Translations under genes and position numbers: made by a program
Assembly (NCBI GenBank): GCA_948146395.1
Contig: OX411559.1
Span: forward strand, 30,968,708-31,032,707
Direction of reading: 5' to 3'
Length of the DNA stretch: 64,000 nucleotides
Source of the DNA: Fragum whitleyi
Lineage: Eukaryota > Mollusca > Bivalvia > Cardiida > Cardiidae
In this document: positions 48,101 through 56,963 of the stretch, piece by piece
Layout: each line of letters begins with the position of its first letter
How positions within the stretch are numbered: position 1 is the first letter of the stretch
Notes under the pieces: generated by a model
Told to the model about the DNA's origin: nothing
Database searches by the model: none
What the model saw: only the letters and a program-made list of their open reading frames with translations

Positions 48101-51100
48101 AACTCGATTCAGTCGCTTAGGTGCTGCGTTAGAAAAACTAACTTAACTTTCAAAAGCCTCGTGACCTCAGCTTGAATAAGTGACAACAGCTTATTGATTC
48201 CATGAAAATAAAGTAATGATAGATTTGAAATATGAAAATAGGGAAACAACTGCGAATAAAGAATATTACAAACAAGAAATTTAAGAGACAATAAAACTGT
48301 TCCTTTATTTAATACTAAAAATAAAGTAAAACAAATTGGGACAAAGATTACTGCATCCGACGGCGTGCGTATTCGAACCAGGTCTGGTCAGTTCAATGAC
48401 TCTAAATGGCTAACGGTTTAGACCACTGCGCTACGGACCTAATTATAACAATTGAAGTTTTTATTCGACCTTAAAATAAAATTCTTTTGATAACCTCGCG
48501 GATAATAACGAAAGTTTACGAAAATTAATGAGTGACAGGTTAACAATGTTTCACAATATGTATCGATGACTCGCCGGAACATATAGGAAGTTATAACTGC
48601 TTCGGGCTGAGTCATCAATTTGGGAGGGGCGACAAATAAGACCCTGGTCAAAGTTTTTGGTCTGCATACGCTGACTGTGATAGAGACTCTTCGATTGACC
48701 CTTTTTGTATCTCAATGTTGGAGCTATTTCATCCAAAATCGGAATATCTGCGCACGGTCGCAAAATCTTTTCTTTTTTTGGATTATTTACGTATAATTGT
48801 TTCAATATTTGTATATTTATCAATCGGAATCCAGGTTCTTAAACTTGTCATTTGGCATTTGTAAGCACAATTATAATAGAGGAGTTTTTTTTACATTTAC
48901 AAAAACTTCACTTGAGAAAATTAACTTGTTTGTTTGAATGAGGTTTTACGCCGCTTTCAACTATCTTTCAGTAATATCGCGGCTGGAGCGCCTAACAATG
49001 GGTTTTTGGCATTTTTCACACCCGTACTAACATAGCATCTTTCCCTAGCCTCAAGCTGCTATCCAACATAGGGATACGGTTATCAACCCACTGGTGAGAG
49101 ACAAAAAGTCGGAAAGAATGAGTGCTGCCGTCGGGGATCGAAACCATGACTTTTAAGTTGACGGTCCAACGCGCTACGACAGTGGCTCGTTGAAGAAATA
49201 AACATTTTACCTACAAACAAAACTCTGTTTCATGTCTTTGTGCCTACATCATATCTATGTTCGTACGTACGCACGTACAAACCCCCGGGGCACGTATTAC
49301 TAAAGTTCTTACGGAATAATTAATCGTAAGTCAAAATTAAAAATCGTACCTGGTGTTTTCATTCATTGTTATATTCTGCCTTATAATATCTCGGATATAT
49401 AATATCCGAGATGATGCTCGGCAGAATTCCATATTTAGTAACTACTGTAGAAGCAACTGTAATTTTTGACTTACGCAAAAAAAAAAATGATCGTAAGATG
49501 TTTAGTAAAACAGGTCCTTGGATTTCTTTTGCCAAACTCCAAAGATTTGTTCGAGTGCGTTTATGTGTAAACATATTCCTTTTCATAGAATTAACGCAGA
49601 AACCCCAAGATTATATTTTTTCAGAGTTTTTACAGATGAGGTAGGCAGAATGTCTACACACGGCGTTTCTGCGACCGTACGCAGACACTCCGTACAAGGA
49701 TGAGGTATTACCTGGGTAATGAAAACTGTAACATCGCATATATAATTTATTAACACCTAGCGAATCGTGTAGCGAATAGCTGCTATATACACATTCACTC
49801 TATCGGGCCCCAGCAAGGAAATGCATTTTTGAAATTCCGAGCACAGTCCATTATCAGGTCATTTACTGCTTCAAACACACAATACTTAAGGTAGTGGACC
49901 CGTAATATCTCCGCAACATTTCGGAACTCATAATCTTTCATAAGAAAACCTCGATAAGCTATGGTCACATTTACAGCAATTGTCGTAGTCAGTCGTGCTT
50001 CATCCTAACCGCAGATAACTGTGTCAATACGATTAACTCAATTGAAGTAAGTCAAGGTAGACGAAAGTACGTCCGAATGGAAACATCTGAGAAGAACTGC
50101 GTAAAAATTAGTAGTTTAATCAGAGTAATTATCATATTTAGATAACGTAAAATCGCAATCTAATTGTTGCCGAAGCCCTGCTATCTCTTGTATGTAACAC
50201 TATAGATAAGAAACACCATCTTTATATATACTGAACAACAAAAATAACGCATCGCTTTATTTTTGAGATATAACTTTGTTCATAATATAAAGGTTGAAAG
50301 AATGGTTTTATCAAAATAAACGTTGACCAATTATTGATTTGTGAAAAAAAGGTCGACAACGTATACACACGCATTGAAAAGTTACACACTCATAAAGGCG
50401 ACAACCCCAAAAATGAAAAAAAAAGAAATAAGAGAAGGTTTCCATTGCTCAGTAAAAGTCACTAGCGCGTGAATCCATGTGCAAAATTGCACTCAAAGAA
50501 TGTCTGACACGTGGATTTCTGAATTTTATCAAGACTTACTCCCAAAATGGCTATCCATTAACTGTGCGTGCTGCCGCAGTCTGACTCAAAACCTTTGGTT
50601 TTCGTGCTCTTTTTTGACTCTCATTGCAAGCTCGTATTTGACGTGCTGGATCTTTAGATAAGTCCAGTCGGTGAAAATTATACATTAGTATCACTTAAAA
50701 AAGGTGTTTGCGAAGAAAGTCCATAGTTGCATGAGCTGAATGGACCATAACATTGACTTGCATGGGGTGTTACATATGGCTATAGTTACTGAAGGATTAG
50801 ATTATCTGCTCAAATTCATAATTTTTGTGTTTCACCATCGTCAATAGTCTACTAAAACCTGAAAACTGTGACACAGAGAGTAAGTATTTCCGGTCATATC
50901 ACCTTATAATGCAGCCTCCTCATCGTGTCAGCATCCAAAGTATGGCATCGAGAGCTGTTGAAATCGATTTTTTAGCCTTACAAAAGGCCAGTTATTGTCC
51001 CTCAAGGCATTTGCAAGGGTCCTTGATTTAATGAATCAGGGCAATATGACTATGCGCGATGGCGTTCCGAAATTCAATTTTTCGCTACCGCCAAACTCGA

Positions 51101-54100
51101 AGACTTTGCTTGATCTGATAAATGTGTACACTGTTTCTCATTACAACATTTATTTGCTGTAATATTCGACCAACTTTAATGTCGTTAGATGTCCTCGATC
51201 TATTGCACGAGCAGATCACATGTTTATCGCATTCAAGTGTCTTTACTCAACTGAGTATGAGTTCAGGAATAAATTTCATCACAATTGAGTACCTAGTTGC
51301 CGGCCTAACTAAAGTAATGTCATATCAGTAAATTGGTCGAATTCAGGGTAAAATTATTTGTCATTGTAAAGTGATGCGTTATTTTTGGTGTTCAGTATAT
51401 AAGGTTTCGAACCGAGTATTTCAATCAACTATATTCAGGTAAAATCATCTTTTGAAAAAAACACCCGAGGTTCAAACTAATGATTTCACTTCATGATTGA
51501 TTTTATCAATTTATTCGTACTCCGAACTTTGTCCAACCCTTCTGTTTCCTTAGTTGGTCGTAGTTTCAATTTGGACAGATGTTTTTGTACATAAAACAGG
51601 TCTGTGTGCATTAGTTCAAACAAAATATTATGCCAGGTTTCGATTCTTATTTTGTGTAATTATTTAGGAAAAGGAAATAGGAAAACCACCAGAAGATACC
51701 GATGAGGCTACAAATGTCAAGCCAGAAGAAAATGGGTCCTTCACCGAAACAACCAATGAACCATTGAATACAAAATTCCGTATGTCTACCATGGTAAGAA
51801 GTTTGTTAGGATCCTTGCTTGGTAGAAACATTGGGGAAACAGAAAACTTTCCCAGGCCTTTGATTTTTGGAGCATTGAAGGCCTGTTTGTGTGACAATAT
51901 TAAGCTGTCTGCGGAAAAGCGAAGGTGCATTTTCTGGTTTTATCGGTTTCATTCGTAAAGAATCATTTTTTTTCTGCAAATATTCGCCGAAATAGCGCAG
52001 TTGGTAGCGCGTCCGACTGTCAATTTAGAGTTCCAGGGTCCGATCCCCGACGACGGCACTCATCCTTTCCGACTATTTGTCTCTCACCAATGGGTTGATA
52101 ATCGTAGACCTATGTGGGATAGTTGGAGGCTAGGAAAGGATGTGATGGTAGTACTAGTGTGAGAAATACCATGTTTCAATTATTAGATGCACCAACCGCC
52201 GAGATATGACTGAAATAATGTTATGGTTCACGTAAAGAGTTTTTGAGCCAATTTAATGCTGCGTCTATTCACAAAAAAGAAAAAAAAGTTTGCCCAGCTA
52301 AACAATATATCAAATTGAAGCTGTAGATGACAACAGGCATTTGCTCAATATTAGAGGCCCCATCTCATAACAGAATTGTCAAACTATCATGTAAAAGGGA
52401 TGTTTTGTTCAAAATCAACAACTTCAATACGGTTGGATAAACTTTGTCTAGATTTGAACAGAATGTAGACAAATGTCCCTACTAGGTACTACTACAACCT
52501 TAGATATAAAACTCAGTCCTTCAAGGCTCTTTTGAAACAACCAATTTCCATTTATTTTGACAACATACATTAAAAACCGGTTTGGTCTGTTTTTAAAATT
52601 AACGTTAGGTATGGTGCAACATCATACCATAATATCGTAAAATATTTTCTGCGATTTATTTCAAATTGTATCTACACATTTACAAAAAAATGACATATAT
52701 GGCATATTTGTTTATAAAATAAGTCAAAATAAATTGGCTTGAATAACTTCGTTATGGGTCCGAGTTTTACACCAACGATTGTGGTAGAACTTGGATAGTA
52801 CTTTTGACTGTATTTTATCCATCCGTCATGCAGATGCTTGTCCTGTACAAAACGACACTTTTCCAAAATGTTTTGGCTATACTGCTATAACTATGGCTGT
52901 CTTATGTTGGTTATTTAATTGTGCTCATAAATAGCTTCATTTTGATATATGATATTCCTAGACATACTGCTTTTTCTTGGCAAATGAAATGCCCTTAATA
53001 TTGGGTCTCAAACACTTTACATGAACCTTTAAAGCGGCGTAAAACCCTATTCAAACAAACAAATCTTTCTCAATTAAGTGTATTAAAATTTTCAAAAGTC
53101 TGTGAGTCAAATTATGAAAGCTTATGTCAACTCTTGTTTTAAACAGTTAACGCGTGCATATGTACATTGTATTTGACGCAGCTTTCAAGAATCTTAACCG
53201 AACGCAACCATTAAGCTACTCCCGAGATTCAGACGAAATTAGAGATTATTTATTACCTCATTTTAACGATACTCAAACCTCGCTCATTGCACTCATTCAA
53301 TTTCATTCCAAATTAATTGAAAAAAAAAAAAGCATATACCTCGCTAATTACATGATATTCGTATTGATATATTTCACGTACCTTTGCAGCTCAATTTGAA
53401 AGGAGTTCTACGCCGCTTTCAGACATCTTTCAGCTATATTGCGGCGCTGGAGCACCTAACAATTGATTCTTGGTAATTTTCTCATCAGTCCTACTTTCTA
53501 GCCTCCAGCTGCTATCCCACATTGGTCTACGATTTATCGACCCATTGGTGAGAGAAAATTAGTCGGAAAGGATGATTGCCGCTGTAGGAGATCGAACCCG
53601 GGACCTATAGAATGACAATTCGACTTGCACCTTAAGATATCGTATTCAGAGTATTTGGCTATGCGTAGTTTACAGTAAGTTACATCGTGAAATTGACATT
53701 CATATCAATCAAAACCATTTTAAATCGCTCACTCAGCGCTCCATTCATTCATTCTAAACACTCACTCAAATCTCAAAAAGGCTCTAAAATGACTAAATAA
53801 AGATAAAATCAAGTTACATTCAAAACATTCAAAATGAATAAAACATAAAAAAACACGAGATTTTACTAGCATAATTGAAAATGTAACGGCCTGATTGGTT
53901 CTTGAAGGAATAGGAAGCCATTTATAGAACTTGTATGCATGTTTTATTACAGGAAGATGATTAATATAGCTATTTCTTATTCATCTTGAACAAAATTAGC
54001 GATATTGGATTACCTCCCATTATATTTACCCAAACCTCGCTCTACACTCTCGTTCAACTTCAGTCCAATATCATTCCAAAATCATTCATCTTATCAATTT

Positions 54101-54404
54101 GATGGCGTTGTTAACTGTAATCATTTTGACTTTGTTTCACACGGTTCCGGCTCCTCTTTTCCCTCCAATCCAAAAGGAATTCAACACAGCTGATAGCACA
54201 AAGGATGAGAAAAATACGGAATTCGGCGAAGGCGTCGAAGAAAAGGCAAAAAGAACGAAGAAGAAGAAGAAGAAAAAGAAGAAGAAACACAGAAATTCCG
54301 TCTTTCCAGAAGAAACTCTTGTTACGGTTTCTGGAGACATCGAAAAAATTGGGTTGGATAACATAAACGACACAAAAACAAATACAGCTTATTCAGATGT
54401 TTGA
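36058..54404 (+). CDS. Predicted CUB-like single-pass membrane protein, seven exons
   Basis: Exons: 36058-36148, 38678-38716, 43194-43559, 44540-44857, 47346-47458, 51668-51793, 54177-54404. Phases are 1,1,1,1,0,0; the sum is divisible by three and gives 426 residues (421 from the Met at 36073). All introns are GT-AG. Protein order: signal peptide, short Cys-containing linker, CUB-like domain, Ser/Thr-rich stalk, membrane helix, charged tail with a poly-Lys run, C-terminal S-D-V (class I PDZ-ligand pattern). CUB domains are extracellular binding modules; the ligand is unknown. I recognise no named orthologue. The model rests on phase agreement and domain logic, not on transcripts; exon 7 is the least certain. 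An alternative last exon is at 55832-56107. Confidence 0.75.
36220..36511. mobile_element. MITE family J in intron 1
   Basis: The last 146 bp (36366-36511) are a palindrome with ends ataatacgtac(t/a)aag and gtacgtattat and a cgacagagcctcg centre. The preceding 145 bp ('gtatgatattttttatgata' onward) are shared with the copy at 44880-45452. Both copies start shortly after a splice donor of the CUB-like gene. Confidence 0.65.
36512..38450 (+). pseudogene. 5'-truncated non-LTR (LINE) reverse transcriptase fragment
   Basis: One frame from about 36512 to 38026, broken by TAA at 36947-36949. It starts within the RT core: 'IRQSIRQGGSASGFMY' (motif B region), 'ALADDITL' (the catalytic -ADD- motif C) and 'GFEFNTEKT'. 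The downstream part has the 'LYGCELW' thumb-side motif and a Cys-His cluster 'CTLCNCNINVENLIHWLTTC' as in CR1/jockey-like LINEs. The endonuclease half is absent. The 3' region ends in a 'gataaaataaataaaaataa' tail near 38450. Dead on arrival or later decayed; it lies in intron 1 of the CUB-like gene, same strand. Confidence 0.8.
38042..38228 (+). other. Two related stem-loop structures in LINE 3' region
   Basis: Hairpin 1 (38042-38113): outer stem GTTGGTGTG/CACACCAAC and an inner 12-bp stem with G-U pairs. Hairpin 2 (38156-38228): outer stem GTCGTTGG/CCAACGAC and inner stem gtcgtaaatgcagcc with ggctgtacttgcgac. Both keep GTTTCGATMA on the 3' side of the internal loop. The stems differ in sequence but stay paired, suggesting a conserved RNA fold in the LINE transcript. 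Confidence 0.65.
38678..38716 (+). CDS. Exon 2: 39-bp microexon
   Basis: The acceptor is tttctatatttctag and the donor ATG G|gtaagt. It encodes 'CVTARCADDPFM' with phase 1 at both ends, so skipping would keep the frame and remove 13 residues including two cysteines. It lies 2.5 kb after exon 1, just beyond the LINE fragment. Confidence 0.7.
38824..38990. mobile_element. MITE family B, hairpin element
   Basis: ttaaggtagtgtaaccgtaa at the left, ggtttcctaatgaaattcat at the centre and 'ttacgggtcaactacatt' at the right. It lies 108 bp after exon 2 of the CUB-like gene. Confidence 0.75.
39000..39829. other. Intron 2, no further feature
   Basis: AT-rich intronic DNA between the family B and family A MITEs. 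No conserved frame was seen. Confidence 0.4.
39830..40080 (-). mobile_element. MITE family A, partial copy
   Basis: Begins 'tatcgacatcgtgaaagtga' and runs past the 'caagggaggtagtcca' half-hairpin to 'gtgagtgaaatcg'; the other end is missing. Confidence 0.6.
40085..40904. other. Intron 2, no further feature
   Basis: No repeat partner or coding signal was noticed. Confidence 0.35.
40905..41062 (-). mobile_element. MITE family A, half copy
   Basis: Starts 'ttagtgattttggagagttt' and ends 'cgatgctactaattgtac', the terminal half of the family. Confidence 0.65.
41086..41500 (-). mobile_element. MITE family A, diverged complete copy
   Basis: The ends 'gcagttaacaacatagtg' and 'cacgatgtatcaaactgta' are inverted. 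The middle is changed and lacks most of the central hairpin. Confidence 0.65.
41645..42087 (-). mobile_element. MITE family A, best-preserved copy
   Basis: The ends tacagttaacaacatcgtga and cacgatgtaattaactgta are inverted repeats. The central hairpin is gggaggtaatccagtattgc ... caatattgattacctccc (41750-41812). Useful as a family reference. Confidence 0.85.
42375..42812 (+). mobile_element. MITE family A, complete copy
   Basis: Starts 'gagttaagaacatcgttaaa' and ends 'tacgatgtttttagctgtta'. Inverted relative to the neighbour at 41645. Confidence 0.75.
43194..43559 (+). CDS. Exon 3: CUB-like domain
   Basis: 122 residues after the acceptor tgattccag. 'CPRTINGSEIQIQNQGFPNTG' followed by 'CNCTIKTPGSELNITVYYMDL' fits the CUB pattern (Cys, GFP, Tyr/Gly turn, Cys-x-hydrophobic, P-G, alternating hydrophobic strand). 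Several N-x-S/T sites ('NGS', 'NIT', 'NQS', 'NLS'). The donor GAA G|gttcgt is weaker than the others. The open frame reaching back to 43085 is intron. Confidence 0.8.
43562..44097. other. Intron 3, no further feature
   Basis: Non-coding sequence between exon 3 and a family D MITE; no repeat partner was noticed. Confidence 0.4.
44098..44520. mobile_element. MITE family D, complete copy in intron 3
   Basis: It has the atttatcgagaaatatcggc end with its small hairpin, 'cctgcttttgtgcatttcat', and the long palindrome ctatattttcactcgtggct / gccactcgtgaaaatacagc. Its end is only about 20 bp before the exon 4 acceptor. Confidence 0.8.
44540..44857 (+). CDS. Exon 4: Ser/Thr-rich stalk
   Basis: The acceptor is ctattttttacag and the donor GGT C|gtaagt, phase 1 at both ends. 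106 residues with many Ser, Thr, Pro and Ile ('ETTTAITSSPTPITT', 'STPIFALSSASTRR', 'TFTTSKTTRDTESFS'), as in O-glycosylated stalks. No domain recognised. Confidence 0.75.
44880..45452. mobile_element. MITE family J in intron 4, interrupted by a SINE
   Basis: It has the same left part as the copy at 36220 ('gatattgtttatgatatcac') and the palindrome ends ataatacgtacttagtg (45035) and agtacgtattgtat (45452). The palindrome centre is split by a SINE at 45133-45398. Confidence 0.75.
45133..45398 (+). mobile_element. SINE family 1, complete, with 12-bp target duplication
   Basis: The head 'tctagcgcagttggttaggc' with B-box 'gggttcgatccccgg', the body, and the 'gcggcgtaaaacccattcaa' tail with aacaaacaa. 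It is flanked by ATCAATCCCCCC (45121-45132) and ATCGATCCCCCC (45399-45410), a target duplication with one mismatch. This defines the exact element ends and puts its insertion after that of the MITE. Confidence 0.9.
45558..45724. mobile_element. MITE family K, hairpin element
   Basis: The ends aaggtagaatgaaatttt and aatcattctacctt, with inner arms gcaaattgccaaaattttcg ... 'cattttggcaatttgc' and tctagctgcattttgt / agaatgcagctaga, form a long imperfect palindrome. Confidence 0.75.
45730..46270. other. Intron 4, low-complexity stretch
   Basis: A run of 20 A's around 46070-46088 and aacaacaac runs; no other feature. Confidence 0.4.
46275..46550 (+). mobile_element. tRNA-derived SINE (family 3)
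   Basis: The head has a 7-bp acceptor-like stem (gccgagt ... actcggc), 'tttagctcagtcggcaatgc' and 'gggttcgatacccg'. Its D-stem pairing is imperfect, so it is not a normal tRNA gene. The body continues 'gattcggaaccgcctgagac' ... 'gatattgaaacgacttcatg'. Confidence 0.65.
46915..47293 (+). mobile_element. MITE family A, diverged copy
   Basis: Starts 'tgcagttaatttcatcaaac' and ends 'cccgatgttcttaactgta'. It lies about 50 bp before the exon 5 acceptor. Confidence 0.6.
47346..47458 (+). CDS. Exon 5: membrane helix
   Basis: The acceptor is gttttttcag and the donor GAA AAG|gtaagt. It encodes 'VIIGIIVGLAILVAVLVIVFVV' followed by 'RKRLKKSKEK', a clear transmembrane segment with a basic stop-transfer, so the C-terminus should be cytoplasmic. 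The phase changes from 1 to 0. Confidence 0.85.
47460..48350. other. Intron 5, no further feature
   Basis: T-rich run at 47740-47768 next to a weak tRNA-like fragment ('gtccaaggatcgaatctcat' at 47707-47726). No gene. Confidence 0.35.
48354..48441 (-). mobile_element. tRNA-like sequence (SINE head or tRNA pseudogene)
   Basis: On the minus strand 'gtccgtagcgcagtggtcta' (A-box) and 'acctggttcgaatacgca' (B-box) are spaced as in a class II tRNA. The closing stem is poor. No SINE body known from the window follows, so it may be a separate family. Confidence 0.5.
48929..49187 (-). mobile_element. SINE family 1
   Basis: The tail 'gtttgtttgaatgaggtttt', the body, and a head ending 'cgcgctacgacagtggc'; the A-box region has a small deletion. 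Confidence 0.8.
49290..49515. mobile_element. MITE with TTACTAAA ends and central 27-bp palindrome
   Basis: 'ttactaaagttcttacgg' at the left faces 'tcgtaagatgtttagtaa' at the right. 'gtaagtcaaaattaaaaat' faces 'atttttgacttac'. The centre is atctcggatatataatatccgagat at 49388-49412. Confidence 0.7.
49520..50224. other. Intron 5, mostly unique sequence
   Basis: A family B MITE fragment (ttaaggtagtggacccgtaa ... ttcggaactcataatctttc) at 49888-49955 is the only repeat noticed. Confidence 0.5.
50227..51399 (-). mobile_element. Tc1/mariner-like DNA transposon, decayed
   Basis: 1173 bp. The terminal inverted repeats are TATACTGAAC followed by A(A/C)CAAAAATAACGCATC on both sides (about 30 of 32 positions match). 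TA is duplicated at 50225-50226 and 51400-51401. Minus-strand translation shows broken transposase traces such as 'HATMDFLRKH' and 'DWTYLKIQHVKYE', resembling the family's 'TMDFLRQ' and 'DWPALSPDLNPIEH' region, with stops and frameshifts. Inactive; it lies in intron 5. Confidence 0.8.
51402..51667. other. End of intron 5
   Basis: Unique-looking intron end leading to the exon 6 acceptor; nothing else seen. Confidence 0.3.
51668..51793 (+). CDS. Exon 6: acidic juxtamembrane tail
   Basis: The acceptor is gtaattatttag and the donor ACC ATG|gtaaga. 42 residues, Glu/Lys/Thr-rich ('EKEIGKPPEDTDEATNVKPEE'). Phase 0 at both ends, so it can be skipped without breaking the frame. It lies just right of the Tc1/mariner-like remnant. 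Confidence 0.7.
51987..52240 (+). mobile_element. SINE family 1
   Basis: The head 'atagcgcagttggtagcgcg' with B-box 'gggtccgatcccc', the full body, and a degraded tail ('atgttatggttcacgtaaag'). Confidence 0.85.
52245..53025. other. Intron 6, no further feature
   Basis: No repeat partner or coding signal was noticed. Confidence 0.35.
53026..53068 (+). mobile_element. SINE family 1 tail fragment
   Basis: tttaaagcggcgtaaaaccc followed by tattcaaacaaacaa: only the last 40 bp of the family. Confidence 0.6.
53397..53628 (-). mobile_element. SINE family 1, head-truncated
   Basis: Starts 'gaaaggagttctacgccgct' and ends within the tRNA-like head ('cgaacccgggacctatagaa'). Confidence 0.8.
53674..54118 (+). 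mobile_element. MITE family A, complete copy at the 3' end of intron 6
   Basis: Starts 'agttacatcgtgaaattgac' and ends 'gatggcgttgttaactgta' only about 60 bp before the exon 7a acceptor. Its end therefore contributes to the acceptor region and encodes the first residues of the misleading long frame starting at 54099. Confidence 0.75.
54177..54404 (+). CDS. Exon 7a: terminal exon, copy in tandem unit 1
   Basis: 75 residues: acidic start, a run of 11-12 Lys encoded by (aag)n, then 'HRNSVFPEETLVTVSGDIEK' and a 'DTKTNTAYSDV' end. AATAAA follows at 54446-54451. The acceptor (ctcctcttttccctccaatccaaaag) is the only AG after the pyrimidine tract. The homologous site is lost in exon 7b. Family A MITE sequence ends about 60 bp upstream. 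Confidence 0.6.
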   Translation, partial: EFNTADSTKDEKNTEFGEGVEEKAKRTKKKKKKKKKKHRNSVFPEETLVTVSGDIEKIGLDNINDTKTNTAYSDV

Positions 54405-54639
54405 TATAAATATGCATATATAGTAATGATAATAATAATAATAATAATAAAAATAATAGATCTATCTTTATTTAACGAAGGTTGTTATCATTAAGCCACC
54501 ATTACAAAACAACATCACAATGATTAACTTATTTACAATAAGGCCTTCAAACAACATTCAATATATATGCGAACCGTCACCCTGAAACGGACCAGCCGGG
54601 AACTCCCCAAAATAAATATTTGAAAAAAAAAATAAATAA

Positions 54640-54850
54640 ATAAATGAAAATGATTGGCTGTAGTAGAGGTCAACCAGAGGTCGCATTTCAAAAAAGTCTA
54701 AAACAAGCAGGTAAAACGATCGTTCTTGATTCATAAAATCGGTTGAGTGCCAAAATTATGGACCCTAGTCAGGTTTCACAGCCTGACAAGTGTTGACACT
54801 TGACACATGTACATTTTCGCCCAACGAGTCACTTTTTTGAACTAGATTAA
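54640..54850. mobile_element. Diverged family C MITE, unit 1
   Basis: 'gattggctgtagtagaggtc' 'aaccagaggtcgcatttcaa' and the caggtttcacagcctgac hairpin parallel the 8213 element. It is repeated in unit 2 at 56335-56530. Confidence 0.55.
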
Positions 54851-54906
54851 TACAGTTAAAACATAGTGAAATTGACACTCATTCCGATCAAAATCATTCA
54901 CTCGGC

Positions 54907-54998
54907 GCCCCATTCATTCATTCATTCATTCTTTCTTTCTTTCATTCATTCATTCATTCATTCATTCATTCATTCATTCATTCATTCATTCATTCCAA
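54907..54998. repeat. (ATTC)n microsatellite
   Basis: About 90 bp of attcattc with an interruption (ctttctttctttc). A shorter tract is at the equivalent place in unit 2 (56597-56637). Confidence 0.9.
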
Positions 54999-55831
54999 CT
55001 AATCGCTTAGATCGATCAACAACACTTCGAAATCATGAGAAAACATTTATAATCGTTAAAGAAGATATAGGTGTATTTTCAAAACTGAGCTCTGACCTAG
55101 GCGTTGAGTCCATTACCATAGGTTAATGAATAAACCTTAAGATCTAAGACAAGCACTAAGTTTCACTTGAAAGGTAATTTGTATCTTTATTATGTCTGTT
55201 TTATCTATTTTGAAAGAAAAGCACGGAAATTTAACCGTTAAAGGTAGATTTTACAGCTCACCGCACAAAATCCACCTATACACTTTTGATTCAAAGTTTG
55301 CATGAATGTTTTGAATGAATCAAGCGGTGATTGAGCGATTTAGAATGATTAAGGTAGCAATGGACACACGTCTTCTTTTTTTCTTCCCAATGAATTTTTT
55401 TCTTGGTCACATATGTTGTAGATTAACATTGTGTAGTCATTATATCAAAATCTGAAGGTACCTTTCCACGCTCGTTTTCATGCTAGAGTTATCTGTCCTT
55501 GAGTGGTATAGGCCATTTTTCAGTAAAACGGTTATATTCGTTTTTGGTCTAGTAAAAACCCTGTACTAAGTTATAGCTATAAAACACATATATTTTGATA
55601 GACCAAGCCTTTTATAGAACTTGTATGTATGTTTTATTACAGGGAGGTGATTTATATAGCTAATTTTTTCATCTTGAACAAAATTAGCGATATCGGATAT
55701 CCTCCCATTAAATTTACCCAAAACTCGCTCCACACTCTCGTTCAACTTCAGTCCAATATCATTCCAAAATCATTCATCTTATCAATTTGATGGCGTTGTT
55801 AACTGTAATCATTTTGACTTTGTTTCACAAG

Positions 55832-56107
55832 GTTCCGGCTACCCTTTTCCCTCCAATCCAAAAAGAATTAAACACAGCTGATAGCACAAAGAATGAGAAC
55901 ATTACGGAATTCGACGAAGGCGTCGAAGAAAATGCAGAAGGAAGGATGAAGAAGAAAAAGAAGAAGAAAAAGAAGAAGAAGAAGAAGAAACACAGACATT
56001 CCGTCTTTCCAGAAGAAACTCCTGTTACGGTTTCTGGAGACATCGAAAAAAATGGTTTGGATAACATAAACGACACAAAAACAAATACAGATTATTCAGA
56101 TGTTTGA
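55832..56107 (+). CDS. Exon 7b: alternative terminal exon, copy in tandem unit 2
   Basis: 91 residues plus stop. It is homologous to exon 7a but 11 residues longer at its start and with a longer Lys run from (aag)n. It keeps the S-D-V end and has AATAAA at 56123-56128. The acceptor here is gactttgtttcacaag|GTT, phase 0 and in frame with exon 6. In unit 1 the same site reads cacacg and is dead. Conversely, the 7a acceptor site reads caaaaa here. Use of 7b would give a 442-residue protein (from the Met at 36058). Confidence 0.55.
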   Translation, partial: VPATLFPPIQKELNTADSTKNENITEFDEGVEENAEGRMKKKKKKKKKKKKKKHRHSVFPEETPVTVSGDIEKNGLDNINDTKTNTDYSDV

Positions 56108-56334
56108 TATAAATATGCATTTAATAAAAATGATAATGATAATAATAATATCTTTATTTAACGAAGGTTATTTTATTAAGACACCATTACAAAACAACAT
56201 CACAATTATTAACTTATTCACAATAAGGCCTTCAAACAACATTCAATATATATGCGAACCGTCACCCTGAAACGGACCAGCCGGGAACTCCGCAAAATAA
56301 ATATTTGAAAAAAAATTTAAATAAATAAATGAAA

Positions 56335-56530
56335 ATGATTGGCTGTAGTAGAGGTCAACCAGAGGTCGCATTTCAAAAAAGTCTAAAACAAGCAGGTAAA
56401 ACGATCGTTCTTGATTCCTAAAATCGGTTGAGTGCCAAAATTATGGACCCTAGTCAGGTTTCACAGCCTGACAAGTGTTGACACTTGACACATGTACATT
56501 TTCGCCCAACGAGTCACTTTTTTGAACTAG
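56335..56530. mobile_element. Diverged family C MITE, unit 2
   Basis: The duplicate of the 54640-54850 element, nearly identical to it, as expected for a recent tandem duplication. Confidence 0.55.
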
Positions 56531-56963
56531 ATTAATACAGTTTAAACATCGTGAAATTGACACTCATCCCGATCAAAATCATTCAATCGGCGCCCCATTC
56601 ATTCATTCATTCATTCTTTCATTCATTCATTCATTCCAACTAATCGCTTAGATCGATCAACAACACTTCGAAATCATGAGAAAACATTTATAATCGTTAA
56701 AGAAGATACACTTTTGATTCAAAGTTTGCGTGAATGTTTTGAATGAATCAAGCGGTGATTGAGCGATTTAGAATGATTAAGGTAGCAATGGACACACGTC
56801 TTCTTTTTTTCTTCCCAATGAATTTTTTTCTTGGTCACATATGTTGTAGATTAACATTGTGTAGTCATTATATCAAAATCTGAAGGTACCTTTCCACGCT
56901 CGTTTTCATGCTAGAGTTATCTGCCCTTGAGTGGTATAGGCCATTTTTCAGTAAAACGGTTAT

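Noticed and set aside
54099..54176. Start codon and first 26 codons of the open frame at 54099
   Set aside because: This part is the end of a family A MITE plus the pyrimidine tract of the exon 7a acceptor; I treat it as intron.
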